From Pseudomonas viridiflava (lineage in GTDB: Bacteria > Pseudomonadota > Gammaproteobacteria > Pseudomonadales > Pseudomonadaceae): 64,000 nt of DNA. Position numbers and translations under genes: made by a program. This document shows positions 19,802 to 27,889 of the stretch, one piece after another. Within the stretch, counting starts at the first letter, position 1, and every line of letters starts with the position of its first letter. The DNA lies in contig NZ_UTBZ01000219.1 of assembly GCF_900580865.1 (NCBI RefSeq), positions 124,001 to 188,000 of the forward strand, read 5' to 3'. Under the pieces are notes generated by a model, which made no database searches, was not told the DNA's origin, and was given only the letters and a program-made list of their open reading frames with translations.

Positions 19802-20282
19802 ATTCGGATTAACTCTCTCTTCTTTGCTAAAGCGTGCGCAGAAACTCGAGGGGCGCCGGGTAAGCGCGTTCGTTCAAAGTCATCCATGAACCGAATGTCG
19901 AGATTCTTCGCGGTGATGTTGGGTGCATCAGTAGAGCGTCAAGCAGTCAGGCTGCGGTAACAACCCGACCAATCAGGCGGAAAGTCTCGTGCTAGAGAGG
20001 CCAGCCGTCGTGACCCTGTGGTCAGCGGGCGGCATTATACATAGGTAGCTGGCAATCTGCCGATGGTTCATATGCAACGATTCTCGTCCATTGGTCTAAA
20101 GGTCGCAGGGCAGGGTGGGGCGTAGAGTCGTCGCGAATGCTTGAGTTTGGCGCTTTTCCCTTTGCTTTCAGGCTTGTACGAAACGAGAAGTAGCCGCGCC
20201 ACGAACAGAGGGTTTGCGTGTTGATTTAACTGGGTTACGCTCGAACCAAGCCAGATGTTCAATCCAAACAATGGAGTTCAGC
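19802..20282. other. Divergent promoter region idh / icd
   Basis: 481 bp between the two isocitrate dehydrogenase genes. It must carry promoters for both. I see no open frame with a ribosome site, no tRNA and no long dyad; a short GACCCTGTGGTC imperfect dyad near 20010 is unremarkable. Confidence 0.6.
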
Positions 20283-21539
20283 ATGGGTTACAAGAAGATT
20301 CAGGTTCCAGCCGTCGGCGACAAAATCTCCGTCAATGCAGACCATTCTCTCAATGTTCCTGATAACCCGATCATCCCCTTCATCGAAGGTGACGGCATTG
20401 GTGTCGACATCAGCCCGGTGATGATCAAGGTTGTCGATGCTGCAGTTCAAAAGGCATACGGCGGTAAACGCAAGATTTCCTGGATGGAAGTCTACGCCGG
20501 GGAAAAAGCCACTCAGGTTTACGATCAGGACACCTGGCTGCCTCAGGAAACCCTGGACGCAGTCAAGGATTACGTGGTTTCCATCAAAGGCCCGCTGACC
20601 ACCCCGGTCGGTGGCGGCATCCGCTCGCTGAACGTCGCCCTGCGTCAGCAACTCGACCTGTATGTCTGCCTGCGCCCTGTGCGCTGGTTCGAAGGCGTGC
20701 CAAGCCCGGTGAAAAAGCCTGGCGACGTCGACATGACCATCTTCCGCGAGAACTCCGAAGACATCTATGCCGGTATCGAGTGGAAGGCCGGTTCGCCGGA
20801 AGCCACCAAGGTCATCAAATTCCTTAAAGAAGAAATGGGCGTCACCAAGATCCGTTTCGACGAAAACTGCGGCATCGGCGTCAAGCCGGTTTCGCTGGAA
20901 GGCACCAAGCGTCTGGCGCGCAAGGCCCTGCAATATGTAGTCGATAACGACCGCGATTCGCTGACCATCGTGCACAAAGGCAACATCATGAAGTTCACCG
21001 AAGGTGCCTTCAAAGAGTGGGCCTACGAAGTGGCCGCTGAAGAATTCGGCGCGACCCTGCTCGACGGCGGCCCCTGGATGCAGTTTAAAAACCCGAAAAC
21101 CGGCAAGAATGTTGTGGTCAAGGACGCCATCGCCGATGCCATGCTCCAGCAGATCCTGCTGCGCCCGGCCGAATACGATGTGATCGCGACCTTGAACCTG
21201 AACGGTGACTACCTCTCCGACGCCCTGGCGGCGGAAGTGGGCGGTATCGGCATCGCACCGGGCGCCAACCTGTCCGACACCGTGGCGATGTTCGAAGCGA
21301 CCCACGGTACTGCGCCGAAGTACGCCGGCAAGGATCAGGTCAACCCGGGTTCGCTGATTCTCTCGGCTGAGATGATGCTGCGTCATATGGGCTGGACTGA
21401 GGCGGCGGATCTGATCATCAAGGGCACCAACGGTGCTATTGGTGCCAAGACTGTGACTTATGACTTCGAGCGTTTGATGGATGGGGCCAAGCTGGTTTCG
21501 TCTTCGGGCTTTGGGGATGCGCTGATTTCGCATATGTAA
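20283..21539 (+). CDS. icd: NADP-dependent isocitrate dehydrogenase, dimeric type
   Basis: Second isocitrate dehydrogenase, 418 residues, E. coli Icd type. The substrate loop GGGIRSLNVALRQ holds S115, the residue equivalent to the serine phosphorylated by AceK in E. coli, so flux can be diverted to AceA (encoded at 9118-10443). NADP-binding part includes HGTAPKYAGKDQVNPGS. The ATG at 20283 has GGAG 9 bases upstream; the frame is open further upstream but not conserved. Convergent with cspD, with a shared terminator. Confidence 0.97.
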   Translation: MGYKKIQVPAVGDKISVNADHSLNVPDNPIIPFIEGDGIGVDISPVMIKVVDAAVQKAYGGKRKISWMEVYAGEKATQVYDQDTWLPQETLDAVKDYVVSIKGPLTTPVGGGIRSLNVALRQQLDLYVCLRPVRWFEGVPSPVKKPGDVDMTIFRENSEDIYAGIEWKAGSPEATKVIKFLKEEMGVTKIRFDENCGIGVKPVSLEGTKRLARKALQYVVDNDRDSLTIVHKGNIMKFTEGAFKEWAYEVAAEEFGATLLDGGPWMQFKNPKTGKNVVVKDAIADAMLQQILLRPAEYDVIATLNLNGDYLSDALAAEVGGIGIAPGANLSDTVAMFEATHGTAPKYAGKDQVNPGSLILSAEMMLRHMGWTEAADLIIKGTNGAIGAKTVTYDFERLMDGAKLVSSSGFGDALISHM

Positions 21540-21553
21540 AAATGCGTGCACAC

Positions 21554-21594
21554 AAAAAACGCCTGACTCGTTGAATTGAGTCAGGCGGTTTTTT
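21554..21594. terminator. Bidirectional terminator icd / cspD
   Basis: CGCCTGACTC/GAGTCAGGCG stem with an 8-base loop. A6 lies on the left and T6 on the right, serving both converging genes. Confidence 0.92.
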
Positions 21595-21628
21595 ATTGCT
21601 TGGAATATTCAGGTGAAAATTAGTCAGC

Positions 21629-21946
21629 TCACGCTTTGGCAGTCGCAGTCGCAGTCGCAGTCGCAGCAGCGGCAGCAGCGCCGACAGCAGCACTCTCGGC
21701 GGGACTGGATGGTTTGATGGTGACAGATTGGATGTCTACGGCATGCAGCCCCTTGGGGCCTTGAATAATACTGAAAGCCACCTCTTGCCCGGCTTTGAGG
21801 GTTTTGTACCCTTCCATCTTAATCTGAGAAAAATGAGCAAAGAAATCAATCTCTTTGCCATCCTCATCGCGGCCTTCGTGGGCGTCGGTATTGATAAAGC
21901 CGAATCCCTTGGCATTGTTGAACCATTTCACCTTGCCGACAGCCAT
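21629..21946 (-). CDS. cspD: Cold-shock-domain protein CspD with Ala-Thr repeat tail
   Basis: Single-stranded nucleic-acid-binding protein. Residues 1-70 form the cold-shock fold with the RNP1-like KGFGFIN and RNP2-like DFFAHFS motifs and IIQGPKGLHAVDIQSV. The position head-to-head with clpS identifies CspD, a replication inhibitor in E. coli. Unusually it has a tail of about 28 residues rich in Ala and Thr, ending ATATATATAKA, encoded by four exact copies of a 6-bp unit (21641-21664). Start ATG 21946 (MAVGKVKWFN) is preceded by GAGGG. 105 residues against 70-90 in most relatives. Confidence 0.93.
   Translation of the reverse strand: MAVGKVKWFNNAKGFGFINTDAHEGRDEDGKEIDFFAHFSQIKMEGYKTLKAGQEVAFSIIQGPKGLHAVDIQSVTIKPSSPAESAAVGAAAAAATATATATAKA
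21641..21664. repeat. Hexanucleotide tandem repeat inside cspD
   Basis: Four perfect AGTCGC units in a row, followed by degenerate AGC-rich sequence. In the cspD frame each unit encodes Ala-Thr, so slippage would change tail length without a frameshift. Confidence 0.9.
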
Positions 21947-22170
21947 GCTCAAATCCCTCTGCAACAGACTCCATCGCTGGAGTATCATCCAATTCATCCG
22001 CAATCTTATTCGTTAAAAGAATTGACTCCGCGGATCTTTTTTACCCACTGTGGGTTCTATTGGTTGTAACACCGTTTTCCCGATAGTCAAGGTGACCGGG
22101 CAGTCGGAGTTGAAAACGTGGACAACCGCCCCCACCACTGTATTTGCACAACTGACGAACCTTTCTTTCC

Positions 22171-22554
22171 ATGCATGCAATCAGCCAGATTCGACTAACA
22201 TTCAATCAGGATCGCCCGCTTCTCCAAAAGGATCTTCCACAGGAGCACGACGACGATTCGGCAGGCGTTGCTGTTCAGGAAGCAAAGCCTGCGTTACAGG
22301 CGCCGCCGATGTACAAGGTGGTTTTGTTCAACGATGACTACACACCGATGGATTTCGTCGTCGAAGTGCTCGAGGTGTTTTTTAACCTGAATCGCGAGCT
22401 GGCGACCAAGGTCATGCTGGCCGTCCACACAGAAGGACGGGCAGTATGTGGAGTGTTTACCCGCGACATCGCCGAGACAAAGGCAATGCAGGTCAACCAG
22501 TACGCCAGGGAAAGCCAGCATCCGCTACTCTGTGAAATCGAGAAGGACGGTTAA
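22171..22554 (+). CDS. clpS: ATP-dependent Clp protease adaptor ClpS
   Basis: Adaptor that binds proteins bearing N-terminal Leu, Phe, Tyr or Trp and hands them to ClpAP. The 127-residue product has the variable N-terminal tail, then YKVVLFNDDYTPMDFVVEVL with the substrate-pocket residues of the family and HTEGRAVCGVFTRDIAETK. ClpA is 30 bp downstream. Chosen start is the ATG at 22171 (MHAISQIRLT), the usual Pseudomonas start. The divergent 224-bp gap to cspD holds both promoters. Confidence 0.95.
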   Translation: MHAISQIRLTFNQDRPLLQKDLPQEHDDDSAGVAVQEAKPALQAPPMYKVVLFNDDYTPMDFVVEVLEVFFNLNRELATKVMLAVHTEGRAVCGVFTRDIAETKAMQVNQYARESQHPLLCEIEKDG

Positions 22555-22584
22555 TCGCCGACCACTTGGGTATGAGGTGAAGCT

Positions 22585-24855
22585 ATGTTAAACCGCGAGC
22601 TCGAAGTCACCCTCAATCTAGCCTTCAAAGAGGCTCGTTCGAAACGTCATGAATTCATGACCGTCGAACACCTTTTGCTGGCCCTATTGGACAATGAGGC
22701 TGCCGCCACCGTTTTGCGTGCCTGCGGCGCAAACCTCGACAAACTCAAGCATGACCTGCAGGAGTTCATCGACTCCACCACGCCATTGATCCCCGTTCAT
22801 GACGAAGATCGTGAAACCCAGCCAACCCTGGGCTTCCAGCGTGTACTGCAACGTGCTGTTTTCCACGTACAGAGCTCGGGCAAACGCGAAGTGACCGGCG
22901 CCAACGTGCTGGTTGCCATCTTCAGTGAGCAAGAGAGTCAGGCAGTGTTCCTGCTGAAACAGCAGAGCGTTGCGCGCATCGATGTCGTCAACTACATCGC
23001 GCACGGCATTTCCAAAGTGCCGGGGCATGGCGATCACTCTGAAGGTGAACAAGATATGCAGGACGACGAGGGCGGTGAGTCTTCTTCTTCAGGCAATCCT
23101 CTGGATGCTTATGCCAGCAACCTCAACGAACTCGCGCGCCAGGGTCGCATTGATCCGCTGGTCGGCCGCGAATCGGAAGTCGAGCGTGTCGCGCAGATTC
23201 TCGCGCGCCGGCGTAAAAACAATCCGCTGCTGGTCGGTGAAGCAGGCGTGGGTAAAACCGCGATTGCCGAAGGTCTGGCCAAGCGCATTGTCGACAACCA
23301 GGTGCCGGATCTGCTGGCCAATAGCGTTGTTTACTCCCTCGACCTCGGTGCTCTGCTCGCGGGCACCAAGTATCGCGGTGATTTCGAGAAGCGTTTCAAA
23401 GCGCTGCTCAATGAACTGAAAAAACGTCCCCAGGCGATCCTGTTCATTGACGAAATCCACACCATCATTGGTGCCGGCGCTGCGTCCGGTGGCGTGATGG
23501 ACGCCTCTAACCTGCTTAAACCGCTGCTCTCGTCTGGCGACATTCGCTGCATCGGCTCGACCACGTTCCAGGAGTTCCGCGGCATCTTCGAGAAAGACCG
23601 TGCCTTGGCGCGTCGCTTCCAGAAGGTCGATGTCGTCGAGCCATCGGTGGAAGACACCATCGGTATCCTGCGCGGCCTGAAAGGGCGTTTCGAGCAGCAT
23701 CACAACATCGAATACAGCGATGAGTCGTTGCGCGCCGCTGCTGAACTTGCGTCGCGCTACATCAATGACCGGCATATGCCGGACAAGGCCATCGACGTGA
23801 TCGACGAGGCGGGCGCCTACCAGCGTCTGCAACCGGTCGAAAAACGCGTGAAGCGCATTGAAGTGCCGCAGGTTGAAGACATCGTCGCGAAAATCGCACG
23901 GATTCCGCCTAAACACGTCACCAGTTCCGACAAGGAGCTGCTGCGCAACCTGGAGCGTGACCTGAAGCTGACGGTGTTTGGTCAGGACGCGGCGATCGAT
24001 TCGCTGTCGACCGCGATCAAACTGTCCCGTGCCGGGCTTAAATCGCCTGACAAGCCAGTCGGTTCGTTCCTGTTTGCAGGCCCGACCGGTGTTGGTAAAA
24101 CCGAGGCTGCGCGGCAACTGGCCAAGGCCTTGGGAATCGAGCTGGTTCGCTTCGACATGTCCGAGTACATGGAGCGTCACACCGTATCGCGTCTGATCGG
24201 TGCGCCTCCGGGCTATGTCGGCTTTGATCAGGGCGGTCTGTTGACCGAAGCGATCACCAAGCAGCCGCACTGCGTATTGCTCCTCGATGAAATCGAGAAG
24301 GCGCATCCGGAAGTCTTCAACTTGCTGCTGCAGGTGATGGACCACGGTACGCTGACCGACAACAACGGGCGCAAGGCGGACTTCCGCAATGTGATCGTGA
24401 TCATGACCACCAACGCTGGTGCTGAAACGGCGGCGCGGGCTTCGATCGGTTTCACCCATCAGGACCACTCGTCTGATGCGATGGAAGTGATCAAGAAGAG
24501 CTTCACGCCGGAGTTTCGTAACCGTCTGGACACCATTATCCAGTTTGGTCGCCTCAGTCATGAGGTCATCAAAAGTGTGGTGGACAAGTTCCTTACCGAG
24601 CTTCAGGCGCAGCTGGAAGATAAGCGTGTGCTGCTGGAAGTGACTGACGCGGCGCGTAGTTGGATCGCGGCGGGTGGTTATGATGCGGCGATGGGCGCAC
24701 GTCCGATGGCGCGTCTGATCCAGGACAAGATCAAGCGTCCGTTGGCGGAGGAAATTCTGTTTGGCGAGCTGGCCGAGCATGGCGGTGTGGTGCACATCGA
24801 CATCAAGGATGGTGAGTTGACGTTTGACTTCGAGACCACTGCAGAAATGGCCTGA
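22585..24855 (+). CDS. clpA: ATP-dependent Clp protease ATP-binding subunit ClpA
   Basis: Hexameric AAA+ unfoldase that works with ClpP. The 756-residue product has the N domain that docks ClpS (about 1-145), a linker rich in Asp, Glu and Ser, a first ATPase module with Walker A GEAGVGKTAIAEG near residue 218 and Walker B ILFIDEIH, and a second with Walker A GPTGVGKTEAARQ near 500 and Walker B VLLLDEIEKAHPEVFNLLLQ. The tripeptide loop for ClpP docking follows. Operon with clpS; terminator directly downstream. Confidence 0.97.
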   Translation: MLNRELEVTLNLAFKEARSKRHEFMTVEHLLLALLDNEAAATVLRACGANLDKLKHDLQEFIDSTTPLIPVHDEDRETQPTLGFQRVLQRAVFHVQSSGKREVTGANVLVAIFSEQESQAVFLLKQQSVARIDVVNYIAHGISKVPGHGDHSEGEQDMQDDEGGESSSSGNPLDAYASNLNELARQGRIDPLVGRESEVERVAQILARRRKNNPLLVGEAGVGKTAIAEGLAKRIVDNQVPDLLANSVVYSLDLGALLAGTKYRGDFEKRFKALLNELKKRPQAILFIDEIHTIIGAGAASGGVMDASNLLKPLLSSGDIRCIGSTTFQEFRGIFEKDRALARRFQKVDVVEPSVEDTIGILRGLKGRFEQHHNIEYSDESLRAAAELASRYINDRHMPDKAIDVIDEAGAYQRLQPVEKRVKRIEVPQVEDIVAKIARIPPKHVTSSDKELLRNLERDLKLTVFGQDAAIDSLSTAIKLSRAGLKSPDKPVGSFLFAGPTGVGKTEAARQLAKALGIELVRFDMSEYMERHTVSRLIGAPPGYVGFDQGGLLTEAITKQPHCVLLLDEIEKAHPEVFNLLLQVMDHGTLTDNNGRKADFRNVIVIMTTNAGAETAARASIGFTHQDHSSDAMEVIKKSFTPEFRNRLDTIIQFGRLSHEVIKSVVDKFLTELQAQLEDKRVLLEVTDAARSWIAAGGYDAAMGARPMARLIQDKIKRPLAEEILFGELAEHGGVVHIDIKDGELTFDFETTAEMA

Positions 24856-24874
24856 CGGCTTGATGTTGATTGGG

Positions 24875-24897
24875 AAGGCGCCTTCGGGCGCCTTTTT
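24875..24897 (+). terminator. Terminator of clpSA
   Basis: AAGGCGCC-TTCG-GGCGCCTTTTTG hairpin with a UUCG tetraloop and T5, 20 bp after the clpA stop. Confidence 0.92.
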
Positions 24898-24918
24898 GTT
24901 GTCTGGAGTTTTTGGGTG

Positions 24919-25236
24919 AATATCCGTTGCTGCGGTGATGGCTTATTACGGTTTCGCCCTTACGGCGACTCACTTTTTTTCAAGCGCCAAAAAAAGTAAG
25001 CAAAAAACGCTTGCTCCTACGTGCGGCCCGCTCGCTGGGCTCGGGGTTCCTTCGCTGCGGTATCGATCCGGGCGCAGCGCCTACGGTTTGCTTCGCTGCA
25101 CCTCCTCTCGCTGTGTTTGGCTTCGCCAAACGGTCGCTGCGCTCCCACGCCCGGATCAATCCCTCCACTCAGCCTTCCGACGTCGCCTTACAGATCAAGA
25201 GCCGCAGCCGAGCTAACGCTCATCCTGTTGAGTGGT
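24919..25236 (+). repeat. Dispersed intergenic repeat, copy 1
   Basis: Begins ATATCCGTT(G/T)CTGCGGT and ends CATCCTGTTGAGTGGT. It shares almost its whole length with 54672-54991, including CGCTTGCTCCTACGTGCGGC, TTTGCTTCGCTGCACCTCCT and CCAAACGGTCGCTGCGCTCC. It contains short internal inverted repeats but no coding signal. Confidence 0.9.
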
Positions 25237-25275
25237 GAAGAGCATGCGGTCGGCTTTTGTTCGGTGTTGGATTCA

Positions 25276-25650
25276 CCCCTCACCCCAGCCCTCTCCCCGA
25301 GGAGAGGGAGCCGATTTGTGGGCCTTTCAGAATCCGAGTTCGACTCGATATCGCACGTTGGCGTAGCTCTTCCAAACACCTTGGTCAGTCCCCTCTACAT
25401 CCGGGAGTGGAAGGAGAGGGGCCGATTTGTGTGTTTTTCAAAACCTGAGTTCAACGCGGTATCGCATGTCGGCGTACCTCTCCCAAACATCGCGATCAGT
25501 CCCCTCTCCCTCTGGGAGAGGGTTAGGGTGAGGGGCTTTTGATCTGTTTCCAGAATCTGAGTTCGGCTCGGTATTTCACGTCGGCGTACCTCTGCCAAAC
25601 ACCTCGGTCAGTCCCCTCTCCCTCCGGGAGAGGGCTAGGGTGAGGGGTTC
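25276..25650. repeat. Tandem array, about 3.5 units of 111 bp
   Basis: Units begin with CCCCTC(T/A)CC-like tracts at about 25276, 25390, 25501 and 25613, periods of 114, 111 and 112 bp. Each unit has a CCCTCTCCC..GGGAGAGGG stem, a line like (A)GAATCTGAGTTCGGCTCG, then GGCGTACCTCTCCCAAACA and CAGT at the junction. Degenerate but aligned over the full unit. Confidence 0.88.
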
Positions 25651-25699
25651 TTGATCTGGCTCTTGATCTTGCTTTGGCTTTTGATCTTTTGCCCCATCG

Positions 25700-25971
25700 G
25701 CAGGCCGAGCGAAGGTGTTCATCCGGGGGTTAGGCGCGTAGCGCCGTGCGGCGCAGCCGCATACATCGAGAGGAGGTGCAGCGAAGCAAACCGTAGGCGA
25801 TGCCCCCGGATGGACACCGTAGCGAGGGAACACTGAGCCTCAGCGAAGTGCCGTACGCTGGGGCAAAGCCTTTTGGGTTACCTTTTCGCTGGGCCGGCAC
25901 TCCGGCGTTTGGAAAAGGTGACTCGCTGTAAGAGCGAAACCGCCAGCGGCAGCACCCGAGAAAACGGATAT
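25700..25971 (-). repeat. Dispersed intergenic repeat, copy 3 (inverted, diverged)
   Basis: Reverse complement starts GCATATCCGTTTTCTCGG and keeps GCATCGCCTACGGTTTGCTT, CGCTGCACCTCCTCTCGATG and CCCCGGATGAA from copies 1 and 2, with a different middle section. Confidence 0.8.
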
Positions 25972-26008
25972 GCCCCCAAATCCAAACCAAACCCCAAAAC
26001 GCACAAAC

Positions 26009-26036
26009 AAAAACGCCCGGCATAAACCGGGCGTTC
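26009..26036 (-). terminator. Terminator of infA
   Basis: ACGCCCGG/CCGGGCGT stem with a short loop. In the infA direction a run of five T follows. It lies 14 bp past the infA stop. Confidence 0.88.
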
Positions 26037-26049
26037 TGTATTGACTTGA

Positions 26050-26268
26050 TTAACGAGCGCGGTAGGTGATGCGCCCTTTGCTCAAGTCATAGGGCGTCAG
26101 CTCGACGCGCACTTTGTCACCGGTAAGAATACGAATGTAGTTCTTGCGCATCTTGCCGGAAATATGCGCGGTTACGACGTGCCCATTTTCCAACTCCACA
26201 CGAAACATGGTGTTGGGCAGGGTGTCGACGACAGTGCCTTCCATTTCGAAGCTGTCTTCTTTCGACAT
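26050..26268 (-). CDS. infA: Translation initiation factor IF-1
   Basis: 72-residue OB-fold protein that binds the ribosomal A site during initiation. [20 protein letters not shown] is the standard N terminus, and the C terminus ends [11 protein letters not shown]. Length is exactly that of the family. The frame is open upstream, but the ATG at 26268 is the conserved start. It is the last gene of trxB-aat-bpt-infA, in the usual Pseudomonas order. Confidence 0.98.
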
Positions 26269-26380
26269 GCAGTAAAGCCCTCGGTATCCAATGAATGGCC
26301 CGGTGCAACTGCGCCAGGCAAAAGCGGCGTGCATTGTGCCCGAAAAATGGGGTTTACGCCAAGGGGTTTACGGCTTGGGT

Positions 26381-27088
26381 TTAGTTGAGGATGACCCAGC
26401 GCTGATTAATCAGCAATTCGATGGGGCGATATTGCGTCTTGTAGTTCATCTTTTTGCAGTTCTTGATCCAGTAACCGAGGTACACCGCCTCAAGCCCGAG
26501 ACGCTGTGCCTCGGCGATTTGCCAGAGGATGGCAAATCGGCCAAGGCTACGGCGCTCTTCGGCCGGTTCGTAGAAGGTGTACACCGCCGACAAACCGTTC
26601 GGCAGTAAATCGGTCACCGCAACGGCGAGCAACCGTCCGTCGAGTCGGAACTCGTAAAACCGCGAGAAGGGCAGATCGCGTACCAGAAAAGTCGAGAATT
26701 GATCACGGCTCGGCGGGTACATATCGCCGTCGGCGTGGCGTTGTTCGATGTAGCGCTGGTACAGATCGAAATATTCTTCGCTGAATTGCGGTTTGGCCGG
26801 GCGCACCTGCAAGTCCGTGTTCCGCTTGAAAATCCGCTTCTGTTGACGATTGGGTGTGAACTGCGCCACTGGAATGCGCGCAGGCACGCACGCATTGCAG
26901 TTCTGGCAATGCGGGCGGTACAGATGATCGCCGCTGCGACGAAAGCCCATTTCCGACAGGTCTGCGTAGACATGCACATCCATGGGCTGGCTCGGATCGA
27001 GAAACAGGGTCGTGGCCTGCTCCTCGGGCAGATAACTGCAAGAGTGAGGCTGAGTGGCATAGAACTTCAAACGCGCCAACTCGGTCAT
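26381..27088 (-). CDS. bpt: Aspartate/glutamate leucyltransferase (Bpt)
   Basis: Transfers leucine from Leu-tRNA to proteins with N-terminal Asp or Glu, turning them into ClpS substrates. It belongs to the arginyltransferase (Ate1) fold. The 235-residue product has HSCSYLPEEQATTLFLDP near the start with its conserved cysteine, the CQNCNACVPARIPV cysteine cluster near residues 62-75, and YLGYWIKNCKKMNYKTQYRP near the end. Start ATG 27088 has GAGGG upstream. Adjacent to aat, the second branch of the same pathway, and 1.5 kb from clpA. Confidence 0.95.
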   Translation of the reverse strand: MTELARLKFYATQPHSCSYLPEEQATTLFLDPSQPMDVHVYADLSEMGFRRSGDHLYRPHCQNCNACVPARIPVAQFTPNRQQKRIFKRNTDLQVRPAKPQFSEEYFDLYQRYIEQRHADGDMYPPSRDQFSTFLVRDLPFSRFYEFRLDGRLLAVAVTDLLPNGLSAVYTFYEPAEERRSLGRFAILWQIAEAQRLGLEAVYLGYWIKNCKKMNYKTQYRPIELLINQRWVILN

Positions 27089-27145
27089 GATCAACCCTCG
27101 GGATAAGCTGGTGAATTAAGTGTAAGCCACGCGCGCAAAAGTCGC

Positions 27146-27826
27146 TCAGCAAACCCAGGTGGCACGATTGGGTTGATCCAGGTGATTTGCCAGATAATCG
27201 GCGAATTGCTGACGAGGAATCGCCCGCGCGCCGAGGCTGTGCAGATGATCGGTCGGCATCTGGCAGTCGATCAGCACGAATCCCGAGTCTTTCAGGTGGC
27301 GCACTAAGGTGGCAAAGCCGAATTTGGAAGCATTGTCGGCGCGGCTGAACATCGATTCGCCGAAAAACAGTTGGCCCATCGCCAGGCCGTACAGGCCGCC
27401 GACCAGTTCGCCCTGATCCCAGACCTCCACCGAATGCGCGAAGCCGCGCCGGTGCAATTCGACGTAAGCGTCCTGCATGGCTTCGGTGATCCAGGTGCCG
27501 TCGGCGTAATCCCTTGGCGCGGCGCAGGCGCGGATCACCGCTTCGAAGTCCTGATCGAAGGTCACTTGATAGCGTTCCTGGCGCAGCAGTTTGCCAAGGC
27601 TGCGCGAGACATGCAGTTCGTCGGGAAACAACACCGTACGCGGATCCGGTGACCACCAGAGAATCGGCTGGCCTTCGGAAAACCACGGAAAACAACCATG
27701 GCGATAAGCCTGAATCAGTCGGTCGGCCGACAGATCGCCACCGGCGGCGAGCAATCCGTTGGGGTCGCGCATGGCCTTTTCCAGCGGTGGAAAAGTCAGG
27801 GAATTACGTTGTAACCAAGTCAGCAT
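27146..27826 (-). CDS. aat: Leucyl/phenylalanyl-tRNA--protein transferase
   Basis: Adds Leu or Phe from aminoacyl-tRNA to proteins with N-terminal Lys or Arg, creating N-degrons read by ClpS. The 226-residue product shows FPPLEKAMRDPNGLLAAGGD, the GCFPWFSEGQPILWWSPDPR block, and ESMFSRADNASKFGFATLV. The length is normal (E. coli 234). bpt follows after 57 bp. trxB lies 63 bp upstream. Confidence 0.96.
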   Translation of the reverse strand: MLTWLQRNSLTFPPLEKAMRDPNGLLAAGGDLSADRLIQAYRHGCFPWFSEGQPILWWSPDPRTVLFPDELHVSRSLGKLLRQERYQVTFDQDFEAVIRACAAPRDYADGTWITEAMQDAYVELHRRGFAHSVEVWDQGELVGGLYGLAMGQLFFGESMFSRADNASKFGFATLVRHLKDSGFVLIDCQMPTDHLHSLGARAIPRQQFADYLANHLDQPNRATWVC

Positions 27827-27889
27827 GGCATCCAGGCTTGCAGAAGGGGAGGGCGGTGCGGGCTGTCTGGCCCGCGATAAAGTGTGACG

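Larger units (their letters stand above)
24898..26049. other. Gene-free, repeat-filled region between clpA and infA
   Basis: 1.15 kb with no supported gene. It contains a dispersed repeat (24919-25236), a tandem array with a unit of about 111 bp (25276-25650), an inverted diverged copy of the dispersed repeat (25700-25971) and the infA terminator (26009-26036). Open frames of 60-170 codons here run through the repeats in several frames on both strands, without ribosome sites, and are not genes. Confidence 0.85.

Noticed and set aside
24935..25542. Possible small proteins in the clpA-infA gap
   Set aside because: The frames run through repeats that also occur elsewhere without a conserved frame, in both strands, with no start signals.
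25320..25600. GAGTTCGACTC-like T-loop sequences suggesting a tRNA
   Set aside because: The motif recurs once per 111-bp tandem unit with changes, and no acceptor stem or anticodon arm can be built.
25276..25650. CRISPR array
   Set aside because: Units are 111 bp, imperfect over the full length, and have no constant-repeat/unique-spacer pattern; no cas genes are nearby.
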